Of a stretch of DNA of 64,000 nucleotides, positions 26,063-36,847 are shown piece by piece. Every line of letters begins with the position of its first letter. Position 1 is the stretch's first letter. The notes beneath the pieces were generated by a model, which saw only the letters and a list, made by a program, of their open reading frames with translations, was not told the origin of the DNA and searched no databases. Source of the DNA: Quatrionicoccus australiensis (GTDB lineage Bacteria; Pseudomonadota; Gammaproteobacteria; Burkholderiales; Rhodocyclaceae); the NCBI RefSeq assembly GCF_020510425.1, contig NZ_JAHBAH010000001.1, positions 1,779,001 through 1,843,000 on the forward strand, in the 5' to 3' direction. The translations under genes and the position numbers were made by a program.

Positions 26063-29000
26063 GCCTTGCCGGCGCTGACGTAGCCGGCGATCAGGCCGAG
26101 CAGTTCGTCTTCGTCGTAGGGCTTGCCGAGATAGTTGTTGGCGCCGATCGACTCGGCGTAATTGCGGTGCTTGTCGGCAGTCCGCGAGGTGATCATGATC
26201 ACCGGCAGCTGCTTCAGGCGGTCGTCGGCGCGGATGTTGCGCAGCAGGTCGAAACCGTCCATGCGCGGCATCTCGATGTCGGACAGGATGACGTCCGGCA
26301 GCACGTCGATCAGTTGCTCGAGCGCATCGACGCCGTCCTTGGCGAGGACCACCTGGTAGCCTTCGCGATTGAGCAGACGGCTGGTGATCTTGCGCACGGT
26401 CAGCGAATCGTCGACCACCATGATGGTCGGCACGCGCTTCGCACCGGCTTCCGGCTCGGCCGCAACCGGCACGGTCGACTGTGCGCTGCTGGCAGTAACC
26501 AGACGGCTGGCCAGCGCCACCGGATTGAGGATGAGCACGACCTGGCCATCGGCCAGCACCGTCGCACCGGCAATACCGACGACACGGGCAAGCTGGCTGC
26601 CGATGTTCTTGACGACGACTTCCTGGTTGCCCTTCATTTCGTCGATCAGCACGGCAACGCGCTGCGTACCCGAGCGCAGCAGCAGCACCCAGTAGCGGCG
26701 GTGCGCTTCCGGCACCGCATCGGCATTGCCGAGCAGATGCGACAGGTAATGCAGCGGATAACGGTTGCCCTGCCATTCGGCAGCGCCCTTGTCGCGCAGG
26801 ATGGCGAGCGCCTTGTCCTTGAGCTCCAGCACCTGTTCGATCATCGTCGACGGCACCGCATATTGCTGGGCGCCGGCGCGAACCAGCAGGGTTTGCGTTA
26901 CGGCCAGCGTCAGCGGCAGGTAGAGGCGGAAAGTCGTGCCGACACCTGGCTGCGAGGAAATTTCGATCCGGCCGCCGAGTTCGCCGACTTCCGTCTTGAC
27001 CACGTCCATGCCGACGCCGCGCCCGGAAACCTGGGTCAGTTCTTCCGCCGTCGAGAAACCGGGCTGGAAGATGAAATCGTACAAAGTTGTGTCGTCGACC
27101 GTCTGGCCGGGCTGGAGCAGGCCGAGCGCCTCGGCGCGGGCGCGGATGCGTGCGGCATCCAGACCCTTGCCGTCGTCGGCCATGGTCAGGATGATTTCAT
27201 TGCCTTCCTGGGCCAGGGCGACGGTGATTTCACCGACGTCGGACTTGCCGGCGGCCTGGCGTGCTTCGAGCGACTCGACACCGTGCGTCACGGCGTTGCG
27301 CAGCATGTGCTCGAGCGGCGCCAGCATCTTGTCGAGCACCGAGCGGTCCATTTCAACCTGACCGCCGACGATGTCGAGATTGGCGCGCTTGCCGACGTCC
27401 TTCGCGGTCTGCCGCACGATGCGGTAGAGACGCTCGGTCTGGCTGGCGAACGGAATCATGCGCACGCCCATCAGTTCCTGTTGCAGGCTGCGGTTCAGAC
27501 GTGACTGGGCAAGGATGGCGGCATTGGCGTCATCGAGGTTCTTGAGCAGATTCTGCTGCACGGTCGCGACGTCGTTGACCGACTCGGCCATGAAGCGGGT
27601 CAGTTCCTGGAAGCGCGTGAAGCGGTCGAGTTCGAGCGGATCGAACTGCGCCTCGCCTTCCGGCGTGCTGGCAACGCGCGCCTGGATCTGGCCTTCGGCC
27701 TGGATTTCGATTTCACGCAACTGACGACGCAGGCGGATGACGTTTTCGGTCAGTTCGAGCAGCGAGCCCTTCAGGCTGCGCATTTCGCCTTCGATCCGGG
27801 CACGGGCAATCGACAGCTCGCCGGCTTCGTTGACCAGGCGGTCAATCAGGTCGGCGCGCACGCGCAGCGTGGCACGCTGGCCATGCTCGTGCTCGGCGTC
27901 GGCCTCGGCGGCCGGCGCATGTACGGCGGCCGGATGCTGAACGATATCCGCCGTAGCGGTCGACGTCTCGGCAGCGGCAATTTCTTCGGGCGGACCGGAA
28001 CGCAGCAACTCGACGGCCTGTTCCAGCGTGTCGCAGCCGTTCTCGATTTCATCGATGAAGGCCGACGACGGCTGGCCGGAACGCAGCAGATCCTGGAAGC
28101 GCGTTTCCAACAGGTGGGTCAGCTCGCCAAGATTCATCGCGCCGGCCATCCGCGCGTTGCCCTTGAAGGTGTGGAGCAGGCGGGCAATCGCATGCGGCGG
28201 CGCCTCGGCGGCCGGTTCGGCACGCCAGGCACGCAGCTGGCTGGTCAGGTCACGCAGTTGGTCGGCCGCCTCTTCGAGGAAGATGGGGAGCAATTGCTCG
28301 TCCAGCTCGTCGGTGAGTTGCGGCAGTTCACGTACCGGCGCTTCCGGCAGGGCTTCGACCGGCTCGGCCACGGCATGCAGCGGAATGATTTCGGCACTGA
28401 CCGGTGCAACCGGCTCGGGGGCTTCTTCAACGGCCGGGGCCGGCTGGAAAATCTCGTCCAGCGCCGCAATCAGTTGCGGTTGCTCGGCCGGCGGCAGCTG
28501 ATCGGCCAGCGCGACGAACATTTCTTCGAGCGTGATGATGCTCTGGCGTACGGTTTCCAGACCTTCGATGCTGGCCGGATGGGCCGAACCGTCGCGCCGC
28601 AGCAGGGCGTGTTCGAGCGCAATCGACAGGTGATGCAGCGGCATCAGGCCGACCGTGGCGGCGATGCCGCCCAGCGTGTGCGCGGCGCGCGTCATCTCGA
28701 AGGTGGTCGGCCCGGCAGGCGCCGCCTCAAGCTGGGCGTAGCTGTCGAGCAGGGTCTGCAGATGGCCGCGCGCTTCTTCGCGGAAGATGTCGTAGAGCGT
28801 CGGCGAACTCGGGGTGGCAGACGGAATTGCCTCATTTTCCGGCGTTGACCGTGGCGCCTCGTCGAGCAGCATTTCTTCGGCGTCGGAGAAGATGATCTCT
28901 TCTTCCGGCGCGACGATTTCTTCGACGTCCCCGATTTCTTCGGCTTCGGCCGCGGCCGGCGCCTCTTCCAGCGCAGGCATGTCCGACAGTTCGGGAATTT

Positions 29001-31638
29001 CGGATAGATCGATGACGTCCGGTGCCGCTTCGTCCATGTCGAGCAGCGGCAGGTCGAGCACGACGGACAGCGGGTCTTCCTCGACTTCCGGCAAAGGCAT
29101 CGCGATCAGCGTGCTGACAAATTGCTCATCCAGATCGGGCTCGGGCTGTGCAACGACCTCAGGCTCAGCCTCAGCCGCTGGCGCTGCCAGCGGAGCGACT
29201 TCCGGCAGGGTTTCAACACCACGCAAGCGAATCGCCTGTGCGACCAGCTCACTCGGGTCAGGCGCCAGGCCATCGCCGCTTTCCAGGTGCTTGACCCACT
29301 CGGCGAACAGCGCATGAGCGTTGGCAATCATGGCCAGCAGTTCCGGACTGGCAGCCAGATCCTGGCGCAGCCACAGATTGAGCGTCTGTTCGAGCTCCCA
29401 GGCGGTTTCGCCCAGATCGCGCAAGCCGACCATGCGGCCGCTGCCCTTCAGGGTGTGCACCGAACGGCGGATGGTGGTCAGGGCCTCGTCGTTATGCGGC
29501 TCGGCAGCGAGCAAGGCAGACTGCTCGCTGATCGTTGCCAGCACTTCGCCGGCTTCTTCGAGGAAGATCGCCAGCAGTTCGGCGTCGATTTCTTCGTGAC
29601 TCGACTGGGCGAGCAGCAAGGTCGCGGCCGACGGCTGCGGCGCTTCGGTCAACTGCGGTTTGAGGCCGGAAAGCGCGGCATCGACATCGACGCTGGCGAC
29701 ATCGCCGCTCTGCAGAGCTTCCAGCGCCGCCTTGGCGGTTTCGCCGAGGGCATGGTCGGCGACCAGGTCGGCGTCCTTCTGGATGGACTGCAGATTCTGC
29801 TTGAGTTCGGCCTGCAGGCGACTGTCTTCCGGTGCATCCTTGAGGGCTTCGACCAGGGCGTGCGTTTCGCGGGCCTGCTGGGCGAGCTGGGTTTCGACGC
29901 TGGGCGCCGAAATAGTCTCGGGAACAAGATCGCTGTCCTCATCGCGCACCGGCTCTTCGCCCTGCAGACGCCGGACAAACGACTCGAAATCCTTTTCGCC
30001 GCTGGGCAAGGCATCGACAAAGAAGCCGAGTTGCGACAACTGCTGGGCCACCGCCTCGAAGTCATCCGCCTGCGGCGTGTAGTCAGGCTCCGCAAAGCGC
30101 TGGATGCGTTCGCCACAATCCTTCAGGCTGGCGGCGGCGCCCATGTGACCAAGCATCGCCAGTGCGCCACCGATCTGCTTGATCTGGCCATTCAGGCCGG
30201 ACAGGTCGTGGGCCTTGGCCGGATCACGGAAGAAGGCATCGAGCGCCTGCTCAACCTGCGCCAGATTGTTCTGGATCTCGCGCGCGACCTGACTGATCAG
30301 GAGCTTTTCCTGGGCGCGCCGGGTCATCTCGTCAAGCAGCGGAATTTCCTCGTCGGCCGCCGCCGGACGGCCGGCGATGCAGGCATAAAGGCGGGCAACC
30401 ATGAGGTCGACCTGCTGCGCGAAATCGGTACCCAGACGCTTGAAGTTTTCCTGCGCGTTCTGCAGCAGCAGGATCGCTGTCGCGACTTCCATCGCAACGG
30501 TATCGGAATAACGCCCGGATTCTTCCTGCAGCCAGTTGGCAATCGCGGCCAGACCCTGGCCAAGCCGCTTGAGATCGGTCAAGCCGATTTCTTCGGTGAG
30601 CACGGCGATGTTGCGGGCGTGTTCGGCAAAGCCTGGCAGACTGGCCGTTCCACCGGTACATACCTTGTTCCAGAGTTCTTCCGTGGTCGCCAGGATTTCG
30701 CGCAGACGACGCAGGACGGCATCGCGCGGTTGCTGGCTGGCATCGGCGACAACCGGCGGCACCAGGGCCGGCAGTTCAAAGATGCTTTGCACTTGGGCGA
30801 TCAGCGGCTTGAGGTCAGCCGGCGCCTGGGCGACGTGATAAAGCGCCTCGCGCATCAGGCGCTCGGCAACATTGCTGGAGCCTTCCAGCAGGCGGCGGAT
30901 CTGCAGGTCGATGCGCGAACTGACCTGATTGATGCCGGCGGTACCGCTGACCCCCGGATCGGCCAGCGCTTCGACAAAAGCCTGCGCCGCCCACCAGAAG
31001 GAACGGGCAGCGGGCGTATCCTGGGTTGCCTCGATACGGGCCAGCGCATCGAGCATCAACTGGCGACCAGCCTCGGCCTCAGCCGGTTTGGTCAACCATC
31101 TGAGCAAGCCCTTTTCGTAACGCATGCGCTCAGCCTTGAGCACGCGCTGCAGCACTTCCGGGCTGAGCGGCGCAACGGCTTCGGCACGTTTGGGCGGACG
31201 CAACGAAAGATCGGGGAAAAACAGGTCGCTCGGCTGCGCACGCACCGAGCCGCGCAGACCGGCCAGCGCCAGATGGGCCGGCAGCAGGCGCAGCGGCTGG
31301 TTCGGCTCGCCGGCCATCAATTCGTCGAGATACTGGCGAATCGCCAGCATCGCCTGACGCAGGACGGGCACCACCTCGCCGTCGGCCGACAGGTTGCCTT
31401 CTTCGAGGGCCAGCAATGCAGCCTCGAGCGACTCGGTGATCTGCGTCACCCCATCCAGACCGACGATGGCCAGGGCACCGTGCACCTGGTGCACATGCGT
31501 GCGGCAGAACTTGAACTGGGTGTTATCCGCAACCGATTCGTACTGGGTCAGCGCCTCTTCGGCACGCTCCAGCGCCAGATCGATCTCGCTCTTGACCCAG
31601 GTCAGTGGGGCCAAATCAAATTCAGTTGCGGCGCTCAT
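26059..31638 (-). CDS. pilL: PilL/ChpA chemosensory hub: multi-Hpt CheA-type hybrid kinase
   Basis: 1,859 residues from ATG 31638. Several Hpt modules: a degenerate one near the N-terminus (HQVHGALAIVGL, His53) and three with intact sites, HTLKGSGRMVGL (His728), HTLGGIAATVGL (His987) and HTFKGNARMAGAMN (His1156). Acidic, Pro/Ala/Glu-rich linkers separate them (about 840-960). Then come the CheA dimerisation region, HATPase (HMLRNAVTHGVESLEARQAAGKS, GRGVGMDVVK), a CheW-like domain and a C-terminal receiver with Asp1787 (DVILSDIEMPRMDGF). It receives signals from PilJ via PilI and phosphorylates PilG/PilH to control twitching. Last gene of the pil-chp operon. Confidence 0.93.
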   Translation of the reverse strand: MSAATEFDLAPLTWVKSEIDLALERAEEALTQYESVADNTQFKFCRTHVHQVHGALAIVGLDGVTQITESLEAALLALEEGNLSADGEVVPVLRQAMLAIRQYLDELMAGEPNQPLRLLPAHLALAGLRGSVRAQPSDLFFPDLSLRPPKRAEAVAPLSPEVLQRVLKAERMRYEKGLLRWLTKPAEAEAGRQLMLDALARIEATQDTPAARSFWWAAQAFVEALADPGVSGTAGINQVSSRIDLQIRRLLEGSSNVAERLMREALYHVAQAPADLKPLIAQVQSIFELPALVPPVVADASQQPRDAVLRRLREILATTEELWNKVCTGGTASLPGFAEHARNIAVLTEEIGLTDLKRLGQGLAAIANWLQEESGRYSDTVAMEVATAILLLQNAQENFKRLGTDFAQQVDLMVARLYACIAGRPAAADEEIPLLDEMTRRAQEKLLISQVAREIQNNLAQVEQALDAFFRDPAKAHDLSGLNGQIKQIGGALAMLGHMGAAASLKDCGERIQRFAEPDYTPQADDFEAVAQQLSQLGFFVDALPSGEKDFESFVRRLQGEEPVRDEDSDLVPETISAPSVETQLAQQARETHALVEALKDAPEDSRLQAELKQNLQSIQKDADLVADHALGETAKAALEALQSGDVASVDVDAALSGLKPQLTEAPQPSAATLLLAQSSHEEIDAELLAIFLEEAGEVLATISEQSALLAAEPHNDEALTTIRRSVHTLKGSGRMVGLRDLGETAWELEQTLNLWLRQDLAASPELLAMIANAHALFAEWVKHLESGDGLAPDPSELVAQAIRLRGVETLPEVAPLAAPAAEAEPEVVAQPEPDLDEQFVSTLIAMPLPEVEEDPLSVVLDLPLLDMDEAAPDVIDLSEIPELSDMPALEEAPAAAEAEEIGDVEEIVAPEEEIIFSDAEEMLLDEAPRSTPENEAIPSATPSSPTLYDIFREEARGHLQTLLDSYAQLEAAPAGPTTFEMTRAAHTLGGIAATVGLMPLHHLSIALEHALLRRDGSAHPASIEGLETVRQSIITLEEMFVALADQLPPAEQPQLIAALDEIFQPAPAVEEAPEPVAPVSAEIIPLHAVAEPVEALPEAPVRELPQLTDELDEQLLPIFLEEAADQLRDLTSQLRAWRAEPAAEAPPHAIARLLHTFKGNARMAGAMNLGELTHLLETRFQDLLRSGQPSSAFIDEIENGCDTLEQAVELLRSGPPEEIAAAETSTATADIVQHPAAVHAPAAEADAEHEHGQRATLRVRADLIDRLVNEAGELSIARARIEGEMRSLKGSLLELTENVIRLRRQLREIEIQAEGQIQARVASTPEGEAQFDPLELDRFTRFQELTRFMAESVNDVATVQQNLLKNLDDANAAILAQSRLNRSLQQELMGVRMIPFASQTERLYRIVRQTAKDVGKRANLDIVGGQVEMDRSVLDKMLAPLEHMLRNAVTHGVESLEARQAAGKSDVGEITVALAQEGNEIILTMADDGKGLDAARIRARAEALGLLQPGQTVDDTTLYDFIFQPGFSTAEELTQVSGRGVGMDVVKTEVGELGGRIEISSQPGVGTTFRLYLPLTLAVTQTLLVRAGAQQYAVPSTMIEQVLELKDKALAILRDKGAAEWQGNRYPLHYLSHLLGNADAVPEAHRRYWVLLLRSGTQRVAVLIDEMKGNQEVVVKNIGSQLARVVGIAGATVLADGQVVLILNPVALASRLVTASSAQSTVPVAAEPEAGAKRVPTIMVVDDSLTVRKITSRLLNREGYQVVLAKDGVDALEQLIDVLPDVILSDIEMPRMDGFDLLRNIRADDRLKQLPVIMITSRTADKHRNYAESIGANNYLGKPYDEDELLGLIAGYVSAGKA

Positions 31639-31660
31639 AATCTCTCGTGATCGATTTCGG

Positions 31661-33817
31661 TCAGTCCACCTTGAAGCCGGCAACCGAACCCTTCAGTTCG
31701 GAAGCCAGGGCGGTCAGCTCATCCACCGCCTCGGCCGTACGCTGCGTACCGGCCGTCGTCTGCTCGGTTACGCGCAGAATGTCCTGCATCAGCGTTGCCA
31801 CCTGGGTGGCGGAGTCGGCCTGGGCCTGCGTCGAGGTCGAAATGTTCTGAATCAGGTCGGCCAGATCGCGCGACACCTGCGAAATTTCGGTCAGTGCCTG
31901 ACCGGCGGCGTCGGACAGCTTGGCGCCCTCGACCACACCCTGCGTCGATTGTTCCATCGCGGACACGGCATCCTGCGTATCGGTCTGAATGGTCTTCACG
32001 ATCGCACCGATCTGCTTGGTTGCTTCGGCCGAACGTTCGGCCAGTCGCTGCACCTCTTCCGCAACCACGGTAAAGCCGCGCCCGGCGTCACCGGCCGACG
32101 CGGCCTGGATGGCGGCGTTCAAAGCCAGCACGTTGGTCTGTTCGGTAATGTCGGAAATCAGTTCCACGATTTCGCCAATTTCCTGCGAGCTTTCGCCGAG
32201 GCGCTTGATGCGCTTCGAGGTTTCCTGAATCTGGTTGCGAATTTCGTTCATGCCCTTGATCGAGTCATGCACGGCCTGCGTACCCTTTTCAGCAGCCATC
32301 AGCGACTGGCGCGCCACCTGGGCCGACTGCGTTGCATCGCCCGACACCTGGTTCATCGAACGCGCCATGGCCAGCGCGGACTGGCCGACTTCCTGAATTT
32401 CGCTCGATTGACGTTCGGCAGCGGTGAGCAGCTCGGCGGAGGTCAGACGGGCGATTTCGGTCGCCGCCGTCACCCGGTTCGCCGCGTCATTGATCCGGCC
32501 GACCAGCACGCGCAGTTCTTCAATCGTGTAGTTGATCGAGTCGGCAATGGCGCCGGTAATGTTTTCGCTCACCGTCGCGGTCACCGTCAGGTCGCCGTCG
32601 GCGAGGTCGCCCAGTTCGTTCATCAGGCGCAGAATGGCGTCCTGGTTCTCGCGATTGGTCATTTCCGAAGCCTGACGCTGATGTTCGGCTTCGAGCGCGC
32701 GGCGGCCGGTATCTTCGAGATAGATCTTGGCAAGCAGGGCCAGCGCACCCAGCGCCAGCAGGGTCATGACAATCACCAGGAAGATGTACAGGCCACGTTC
32801 CGACAGCGTCGCCTGATAGCCGAGCGCCAGATCATCGGTTGCCTTCAGCAGGTCCTCACTCTCGCGGAAGATGCGTGCGCCGGCCTGCTTGGAAAGCACC
32901 AGCGGCTGCATGTTGCCGAGAATGTTGCCAATCGCCGACTGGTATTCCTTGAAGGCGACATCCAGATCGGCCAGCTTTTCCTTGCTCGCGGCATCGTTGC
33001 TGGCGGTCAGGCGCAGCATTTCATTGCCCTTGCTCAAGCCGACCAGCAAGTCGCGGAAGCCGTTGGTGTCCTTGCCGAGCAGGAAGGCCACTTCAGGGTT
33101 GATTTCGTCACCGACCAGCAGCGCCGAAGCATTCTTGGCGATCCGCTGCGTCAACATCACCAGCTGGTTGGCGGCGGCGATTTCCCGCGCCGAACCGCCC
33201 GACTGCAGCTTCAGGGCGGCCAGCTGTTCGGTCAACTCGAGCATCACGGCATTTTTGTTGTCGATGGTGGCAACGTTCTTGCCGAGCTCGACCAAGGTCT
33301 TCTCCTGGGCAACCACGGTCATCGCATCCTTGTCGGTCATCGCCCAACGCTCAGTCAGCGCGGCCAACTGGGTGGAAACCTCACCCGGCGAAGCCGGCAC
33401 GTCGACACCGCCCACTTCACCACCGTTGCTCAGACGATCAAGCAGCAGGGCGAAGGTATCGCGCGACTCCTTGAGCTGCTTGAAAGCCACCTGGTTACCC
33501 TGCAGGGCCAGCGAGGATGCTTTCGCGAGACGTTGCGACAGCATGCGCATTTCGCCGGATGCCGCGATATACGCGGTACCGTTGGTCGATTCGCGATTGT
33601 CGTGGAAGACCAGGGCAGCAATCAGCACGAAGAGGGTGACGAAGACGCCGCCCAGGATCTTCATTTGCTGGATCACCGGCTGTTGCGCGAGAAACTCCGG
33701 CAACAGCGACTTCCCGGCAGATGCGGCCGCACCTTCTGTCATGCCGGTCAAGACCGTCATTGGTGCAGACGGCTTGGCACCAGCGCCGAATTTAGGAAGT
33801 TTGAAGCTGAAAGCCAT
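31661..33817 (-). CDS. pilJ: Type IV pilus methyl-accepting chemotaxis protein PilJ
   Basis: 718 residues. A cytoplasmic lead (1-50) precedes the first membrane helix ([18 protein letters not shown], about 53-71). The periplasmic region carries two PilJ-type nitrate/nitrite-sensor-like repeats ([16 protein letters not shown] and [16 protein letters not shown]). A second membrane helix follows ([26 protein letters not shown]), then HAMP and the signalling domain with hairpin [40 protein letters not shown]. It feeds the Pil-Chp kinase; 22 bases upstream of pilL. Confidence 0.94.
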   Translation of the reverse strand: MAFSFKLPKFGAGAKPSAPMTVLTGMTEGAAASAGKSLLPEFLAQQPVIQQMKILGGVFVTLFVLIAALVFHDNRESTNGTAYIAASGEMRMLSQRLAKASSLALQGNQVAFKQLKESRDTFALLLDRLSNGGEVGGVDVPASPGEVSTQLAALTERWAMTDKDAMTVVAQEKTLVELGKNVATIDNKNAVMLELTEQLAALKLQSGGSAREIAAANQLVMLTQRIAKNASALLVGDEINPEVAFLLGKDTNGFRDLLVGLSKGNEMLRLTASNDAASKEKLADLDVAFKEYQSAIGNILGNMQPLVLSKQAGARIFRESEDLLKATDDLALGYQATLSERGLYIFLVIVMTLLALGALALLAKIYLEDTGRRALEAEHQRQASEMTNRENQDAILRLMNELGDLADGDLTVTATVSENITGAIADSINYTIEELRVLVGRINDAANRVTAATEIARLTSAELLTAAERQSSEIQEVGQSALAMARSMNQVSGDATQSAQVARQSLMAAEKGTQAVHDSIKGMNEIRNQIQETSKRIKRLGESSQEIGEIVELISDITEQTNVLALNAAIQAASAGDAGRGFTVVAEEVQRLAERSAEATKQIGAIVKTIQTDTQDAVSAMEQSTQGVVEGAKLSDAAGQALTEISQVSRDLADLIQNISTSTQAQADSATQVATLMQDILRVTEQTTAGTQRTAEAVDELTALASELKGSVAGFKVD

Positions 33818-33853
33818 GGAATTCCTCCGCTAGGGGTTCGGGGCACTCCCCGA

Positions 33854-34366
33854 TCAAGCCCCGATATTCATGAAATCTTGGTCGACCAGCAGATCACGCA
33901 CGGAAAGCTTGTGCCAGACCTTGCCCTGACGATCGGTATAGGACGCAGCAGCCCAGCCCGGCAATTTGCCGCCAGCCGGCGCCGGGGTGAAATCTTCCGG
34001 ATTCTTCAGACCAAGCATGCGCGAAACGAGCAGCGCCGCATTCGAGCCATGCTTGACGCCGACCAGCAGCAAACGCGTGCTGGCGTTTTGCGGCGTCGGT
34101 TGACCGCCACAAAACAATGAAAAATCGGTCACGGCATGCAGGTTGCCGCGAATATTCGCGATGCCGGCAAACCATGGCCGGGCCAGCGGCACGCTGGTCA
34201 GCTGTGGCGCCTGGACGATTTCGCCGCTATCGGAAAGATCGACCAGCCAGGAATCTTCACCGGCCTGGATACCCAGCCACGAAGCGCCCCCCTTGCCCAG
34301 CGCCGCTGTTTTCAGACGCCCGGCGAGGTAGGCCTGAAAATCGCGAAGACTTGTTTTTTTGGCCAT
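33854..34366 (-). CDS. pilI: CheW-like adaptor PilI
   Basis: 170 residues from ATG 34366 (MAKKTSLRDFQAYLAGRL). CheW-like fold: WLGIQAGEDSWLVDLSDSGEIVQ, WFAGIANIRGNLHAVTDFSLFCG and RLLLVGVKHGSNAALLVSRMLGL. It couples PilJ to the PilL kinase. Located between pilH and pilJ; the frame is open further upstream into pilH, but conserved sequence begins at this ATG. Confidence 0.9.
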   Translation of the reverse strand: MAKKTSLRDFQAYLAGRLKTAALGKGGASWLGIQAGEDSWLVDLSDSGEIVQAPQLTSVPLARPWFAGIANIRGNLHAVTDFSLFCGGQPTPQNASTRLLLVGVKHGSNAALLVSRMLGLKNPEDFTPAPAGGKLPGWAAASYTDRQGKVWHKLSVRDLLVDQDFMNIGA

Positions 34367-34371
34367 ACAGA

Positions 34372-34737
34372 TCAGGGAATGGCGGCGACGCGCTGCAACA
34401 GTTCTTCCGGATTGAGCGGCTTGACGAGATAGTCGACGGCGCCCTGACGCAAGCCCCAGATCTTGTCGGTTTCCTGCCCCTTCGAGGTGCACACGATGAC
34501 CGGAATCCCCTTGGTCTCTTCGTCGCGCGTCAGCGTACGGGTCGCCTGGTAGCCATTGAGGCCGGGCATCACGACATCCATCAGGATCAGGTCGGGCTTG
34601 CCGGCCTTGGCCTTGGCAATGCCTTCTTCACCGTTCTCGGCGGTGCTTACCTGGTAACCGGCCTTGGTCAGCAGATCGACGACAAAAAAACGTTCGGTTG
34701 GGGAATCGTCGACAACGAGGATGTTCTTGACGGGCAT
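34372..34737 (-). CDS. pilH: Response regulator PilH
   Basis: 121 residues, a stand-alone receiver: VVDDSPTERFFVVDLL, phospho-acceptor Asp in DLILMDVVMPGLNGYQ (about residue 52), switch Thr in VIVCTSKGQE and Lys in LVKPLNPEEL. In the Pil-Chp system PilH opposes or tunes PilG output on the pilus motors. Confidence 0.92.
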   Translation of the reverse strand: MPVKNILVVDDSPTERFFVVDLLTKAGYQVSTAENGEEGIAKAKAGKPDLILMDVVMPGLNGYQATRTLTRDEETKGIPVIVCTSKGQETDKIWGLRQGAVDYLVKPLNPEELLQRVAAIP

Positions 34738-34751
34738 CTTTGCTCCCTGGA

Positions 34752-35162
34752 CTACTGGTTGGTTTCTGTTTCGGCCGGCAGCGCAAAGGTGGCGACCGTT
34801 TGCAGCAGGCTGTCTTTGGTAAATGGTTTGGTCAGATACTGGTCGGAGCCGACCATGCGCCCGCGCGCCCGGTCAAACAGGCCGTCCTTGGAGGACAGCA
34901 TGATCACCGGCGTACTTTTGAAGCGGGCATTTTTCTTGATCAGCGAACAGGTTTGATAACCGTCAAGGCGCGGCATCATGATGTCGCAGAAGATCACGTT
35001 GGGCTGATGATCGGCAATCTTGGCCAGGGCATCGAAGCCATCTTCAGCCAGGACGACCTGACAGCCGGCCTGGACGAGAAAAATCTCGGCACTGCGCCGT
35101 ATCGTATTGCTGTCGTCAATGACCATAACCCTGACGCCACGCAGTCTGGACAAATCAGCCAA
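34752..35162 (-). CDS. pilG: Response regulator PilG
   Basis: 136 residues, a stand-alone receiver: VMVIDDSNTIRRSAEIFL, phospho-acceptor Asp in VIFCDIMMPRLDGYQ (about residue 61), VIMLSSKDG and LTKPFTKDSLL. First gene of pilG-H-I-J-L; spacing of 14 bases to pilH. PilG stimulates pilus extension in the Pseudomonas paradigm. Confidence 0.93.
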   Translation of the reverse strand: MADLSRLRGVRVMVIDDSNTIRRSAEIFLVQAGCQVVLAEDGFDALAKIADHQPNVIFCDIMMPRLDGYQTCSLIKKNARFKSTPVIMLSSKDGLFDRARGRMVGSDQYLTKPFTKDSLLQTVATFALPAETETNQ

Positions 35163-35352
35163 TTCCCGCTCCCCCGGCCCCTTGTTGGGTACTTTCGCTA
35201 TCGCTGCATCATACTACGGAAGTCGCAATTCGCCATCATCCTGAAAACACTGTTACGGCTTGCCACGGGCAAAGGCGATCGACCCAAGATTCGGATAAAA
35301 TCGCGGCCATCTTACCCAATCCCCTTCGCGCCCGCCAAGGGCACGAGATTTC
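35163..35352. other. Divergent intergenic region pilG/thiD
   Basis: 190 bases without a gene. A TAAAAT -10-like hexamer at 35296-35301 faces thiD. No TPP-riboswitch signature (no CTGAGA box) is present in front of thiD. Confidence 0.45.
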
Positions 35353-36225
35353 ATGACTTCCACCCCGGTTTCACCCAGCCTGCCCCAGGTTCTTGTCTTT
35401 GCCGCCAGCGATCCCTCTTCCGGCGCCGGCATCCAGGCCGACCTGCTCACCCTCGCCAGCCTCGGCTGCCATCCGCTGACCGCCCTGACCGCCCTCACCG
35501 TGCAGGACACGACCGGCGTGCAGAGTGTGCACCCGGTCGCCGCCGACCTGCTCGAACAACAGGCACGCACCGTACTCGAAGACATGCCGGTGCATGCCTT
35601 CAAGATCGGCGTGCTGGGCAGTGTCGAGAATGTCGTTGCCGTTGCCGAAATCCTTTCCGACTATCCGGAAATCCCGCTCGTCTTCGACCCGGTGCTCGCT
35701 TCGGGCCGCGGCGACGAACTGTCCGGCGAGGAAATCATCGGTGCGATGCGCGAACTGCTGTTGCCGCAGACCACGCTGCTCACCCCCAATGCGCCGGAAG
35801 CCCGCCGCCTGGCCGAAAGCGATGAAGACGAAGAAGAACCCTCGATCGAGGTCTGCGCCAAGCGCCTGATCGAGATGGGCGCGCAATATGTATTGATCAC
35901 CGGCACGCACGAAAATACGGCACAGGTCATCAACACCTTGTACGGCCCGGACGGCGTCATTCGCCGCGACGAGTGGGAGCGCCTACCGGGCAGTTACCAC
36001 GGCTCGGGCTGCACGCTGGCCTCGGCGATTGCCGGCTGCATTGCCGGCGGCGCCAGCATCGAGGATGCCGTGCGCGACGCCCAGGACTACACCTGGCAGA
36101 CGCTGAAGAACGGTTTCCGCGGCGGCATGGGCCAGTTCATTCCCGACCGCTTCTTCTGGGCGCGCGGCGGCGAAGAATCGGCCGAGCCGACAACCGGATC
36201 AGATGAGCCCAAAGCCGATGCATAA
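35353..36225 (+). CDS. thiD: Hydroxymethylpyrimidine/phosphomethylpyrimidine kinase
   Basis: 290 residues, ribokinase-like fold: [81 protein letters not shown] and [15 protein letters not shown]. It phosphorylates HMP twice for thiamine synthesis. An acidic insertion ([13 protein letters not shown], about 156-168) is unusual. The 3' end overlaps thiE by 23 bases. Confidence 0.93.
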   Translation: MTSTPVSPSLPQVLVFAASDPSSGAGIQADLLTLASLGCHPLTALTALTVQDTTGVQSVHPVAADLLEQQARTVLEDMPVHAFKIGVLGSVENVVAVAEILSDYPEIPLVFDPVLASGRGDELSGEEIIGAMRELLLPQTTLLTPNAPEARRLAESDEDEEEPSIEVCAKRLIEMGAQYVLITGTHENTAQVINTLYGPDGVIRRDEWERLPGSYHGSGCTLASAIAGCIAGGASIEDAVRDAQDYTWQTLKNGFRGGMGQFIPDRFFWARGGEESAEPTTGSDEPKADA

Positions 36226-36847
36226 GCTGCGCGGCCTCTACGCGATCACGCCCGAACAGCCCGACGGCGCCGGCCTGTTGCGCGACGTCGAGGCGGCGCT
36301 GGCCGGCGGCTGCCGCATCGTGCAGTACCGCGACAAGATTTCGGCCATGCCCGAGCAGGTCGCCCGCGCCCACGCGCTGCGCGCCCTGACCCGGCGCTTC
36401 GACGCTTGCCTGCTGATCAACGACGACCTGGCACTGACTCGCCTGGTTGACGCCGACGGCACTCATCTCGGCAGCGATGACGGCAATCTGGCGGCGGCAC
36501 GTGCCATCCTCGGCCCGGAAAAAATCCTCGGCGCCTCCTGCTATGCCGACTTCAGCGCCGCGCAATCTGCCGCCGCGGCCGGCGCCGACTATATCGCCTT
36601 CGGCGCCGTCTATCCGTCGCCGACCAAGCCGCTCGCCGCGCGCGCTACGGTCGACCTGTTTTTGCAGGCAAAAACGGCGTTGACCGTGCCGACCTGCGCC
36701 ATCGGCGGCATCACGCTGGCCAATGCCGCGCCGCTCATCGCGGCCGGCGCTGACCTGCTCGCCGTCATCACCGACCTGTTCAACGCGCCGGACATCGCTG
36801 CCCGTGCCGCCGCCTATCAACGCCTATTCGAGGAAGCCCAGTCATGA
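36203..36847 (+). CDS. thiE: Thiamine-phosphate synthase
   Basis: 214 residues. TIM-barrel motifs [84 protein letters not shown] and [25 protein letters not shown]. It joins HMP-PP and thiazole phosphate to thiamine monophosphate. Start could also be the Met at 36218; either way it overlaps thiD. ATGA overlap with hemL. Confidence 0.93.
   Translation: MSPKPMHKLRGLYAITPEQPDGAGLLRDVEAALAGGCRIVQYRDKISAMPEQVARAHALRALTRRFDACLLINDDLALTRLVDADGTHLGSDDGNLAAARAILGPEKILGASCYADFSAAQSAAAAGADYIAFGAVYPSPTKPLAARATVDLFLQAKTALTVPTCAIGGITLANAAPLIAAGADLLAVITDLFNAPDIAARAAAYQRLFEEAQS

Noticed and set aside
29122..31650. 842-codon open frame opposite pilL
   Set aside because: Same reason: shadow frame without domains; pilL on the minus strand has Hpt motifs throughout.
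31394..34120. 908-codon open frame on the plus strand across pilJ/pilI
   Set aside because: Antisense shadow of the pilJ-pilL region; the minus-strand products are clear family members with full motifs.
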